In this document: piece by piece, positions 63,686-64,000 of the stretch | Numbering within the stretch: position 1 is the stretch's first letter | Layout: each line of letters starts with the position of its first letter | Assembly: GCA_034620365.1 (NCBI GenBank) | Contig: JAQGEQ010000040.1 | Span: 1 to 64,000, forward strand | Direction: 5' to 3' | DNA: 64,000 nucleotides | Source: Pegea sp. RAD2-039 | Taxonomy: Eukaryota; Chordata; Thaliacea; Salpida; Salpidae | The notes under the pieces: generated by a model | The model's input: only the letters and a program-made list of their open reading frames with translations | What the model was told of the DNA's origin: nothing | Databases searched by the model: none | Translations under genes and position numbers: made by a program

Positions 63686-64000
63686 CATTTATCAAAAGTT
63701 TACTGTCGTATTATAAATTCTACTGTTTATTAAAAAAAAGTTTATTTAAGTTTATGATTTATTTAAAAAATATTGATAAACTTTATTCAGCTTATGAAAC
63801 CTAACCAAATACTAAAACATTTTAAAGAAGTAATTCTTTATGTAATTTCAGAAACTTCCACTTTAAGATAGATTTCTATTGAAGTACTTTCTTAGTTAAG
63901 CTTTGCATATTGACTTTCTATATTTTCTTCGACAACAATATTATAAACGAATTTAAATTTGGCCAAAACAAGAAAAGCTTTTTTAATTTATTATTATCCG
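63686..64000. other. unique flank beyond the duplication
   Basis: AT-rich sequence with no recognised gene or repeat. Confidence 0.4.

Overview
The window is strongly AT-rich animal DNA. An SLC6 neurotransmitter-type transporter, an Sp/KLF zinc-finger factor, cullin-3-like genes and CR1/L2-like LINEs all point to an invertebrate metazoan. Most recognisable genes have introns of about 50-100 bases, and several 5' splice sites are weak (GTTTGA, GTTTAA, GTTCGT). The small introns and LINE type would fit a flatworm or a similar small-intron invertebrate, but the sequence alone does not settle the lineage. All gene models were built by hand from splice signals, reading-frame continuity and family similarity.

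Layout: 1-1573 (-) is the 5' part of an SLC6 transporter gene running off the left edge. 1574-14927 is mostly non-coding AT-rich DNA with a GAT microsatellite, a diverged repeat pair, a decayed reverse-transcriptase relic (7.56-7.99 kb) and a cluster of four exact TGACGTCA palindromes (12.75-12.97 kb). 14928-16682 (+) is a six-exon gene for a small basic protein that I do not recognise. 16.7-22.7 kb is non-coding with a tRNA-SINE-like scrap and one copy of an unnamed repeat. 22753-24301 (+) is a three-exon gene for a DUF3504 (ZMYM/QRICH1-type, Crypton-recombinase-derived) protein with a PLDLS motif.

25.78-30.88 kb is a nested pair of LINEs. A young minus-strand LINE (A) with an intact 979-residue ORF2 is inserted inside the reverse-transcriptase domain of an older, decayed plus-strand LINE (B). 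31667-33040 (-) is a three-exon Sp/KLF gene. 36.1-37.4 kb holds a third decayed LINE (C, minus) abutting a tRNA-like relic. 37.4-49.9 kb is gene-poor; it holds LINE scraps, two local repeats and a GC-rich islet at 44.82-44.99 kb in which a perfect NRF1-type palindrome lies next to four E2F-like motifs spaced exactly 16 bases apart.

49.93-63.69 kb is a direct tandem duplication of a roughly 6.5-kb unit, each unit carrying a 15-exon cullin-3-like gene (about 710 codons). All splice phases agree between copies. The second gene is fully open. The first has an in-frame TAG in exon 3 and a poor exon 4 acceptor, so it is probably a pseudogene. The 3' halves are almost identical and the 5' exons are much more diverged than the first intron beside them, which suggests gene conversion of the 3' part and/or selection on the N-terminal adaptor-binding region. 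The second unit also carries a ~540-bp insertion bounded by a 17-bp direct repeat.
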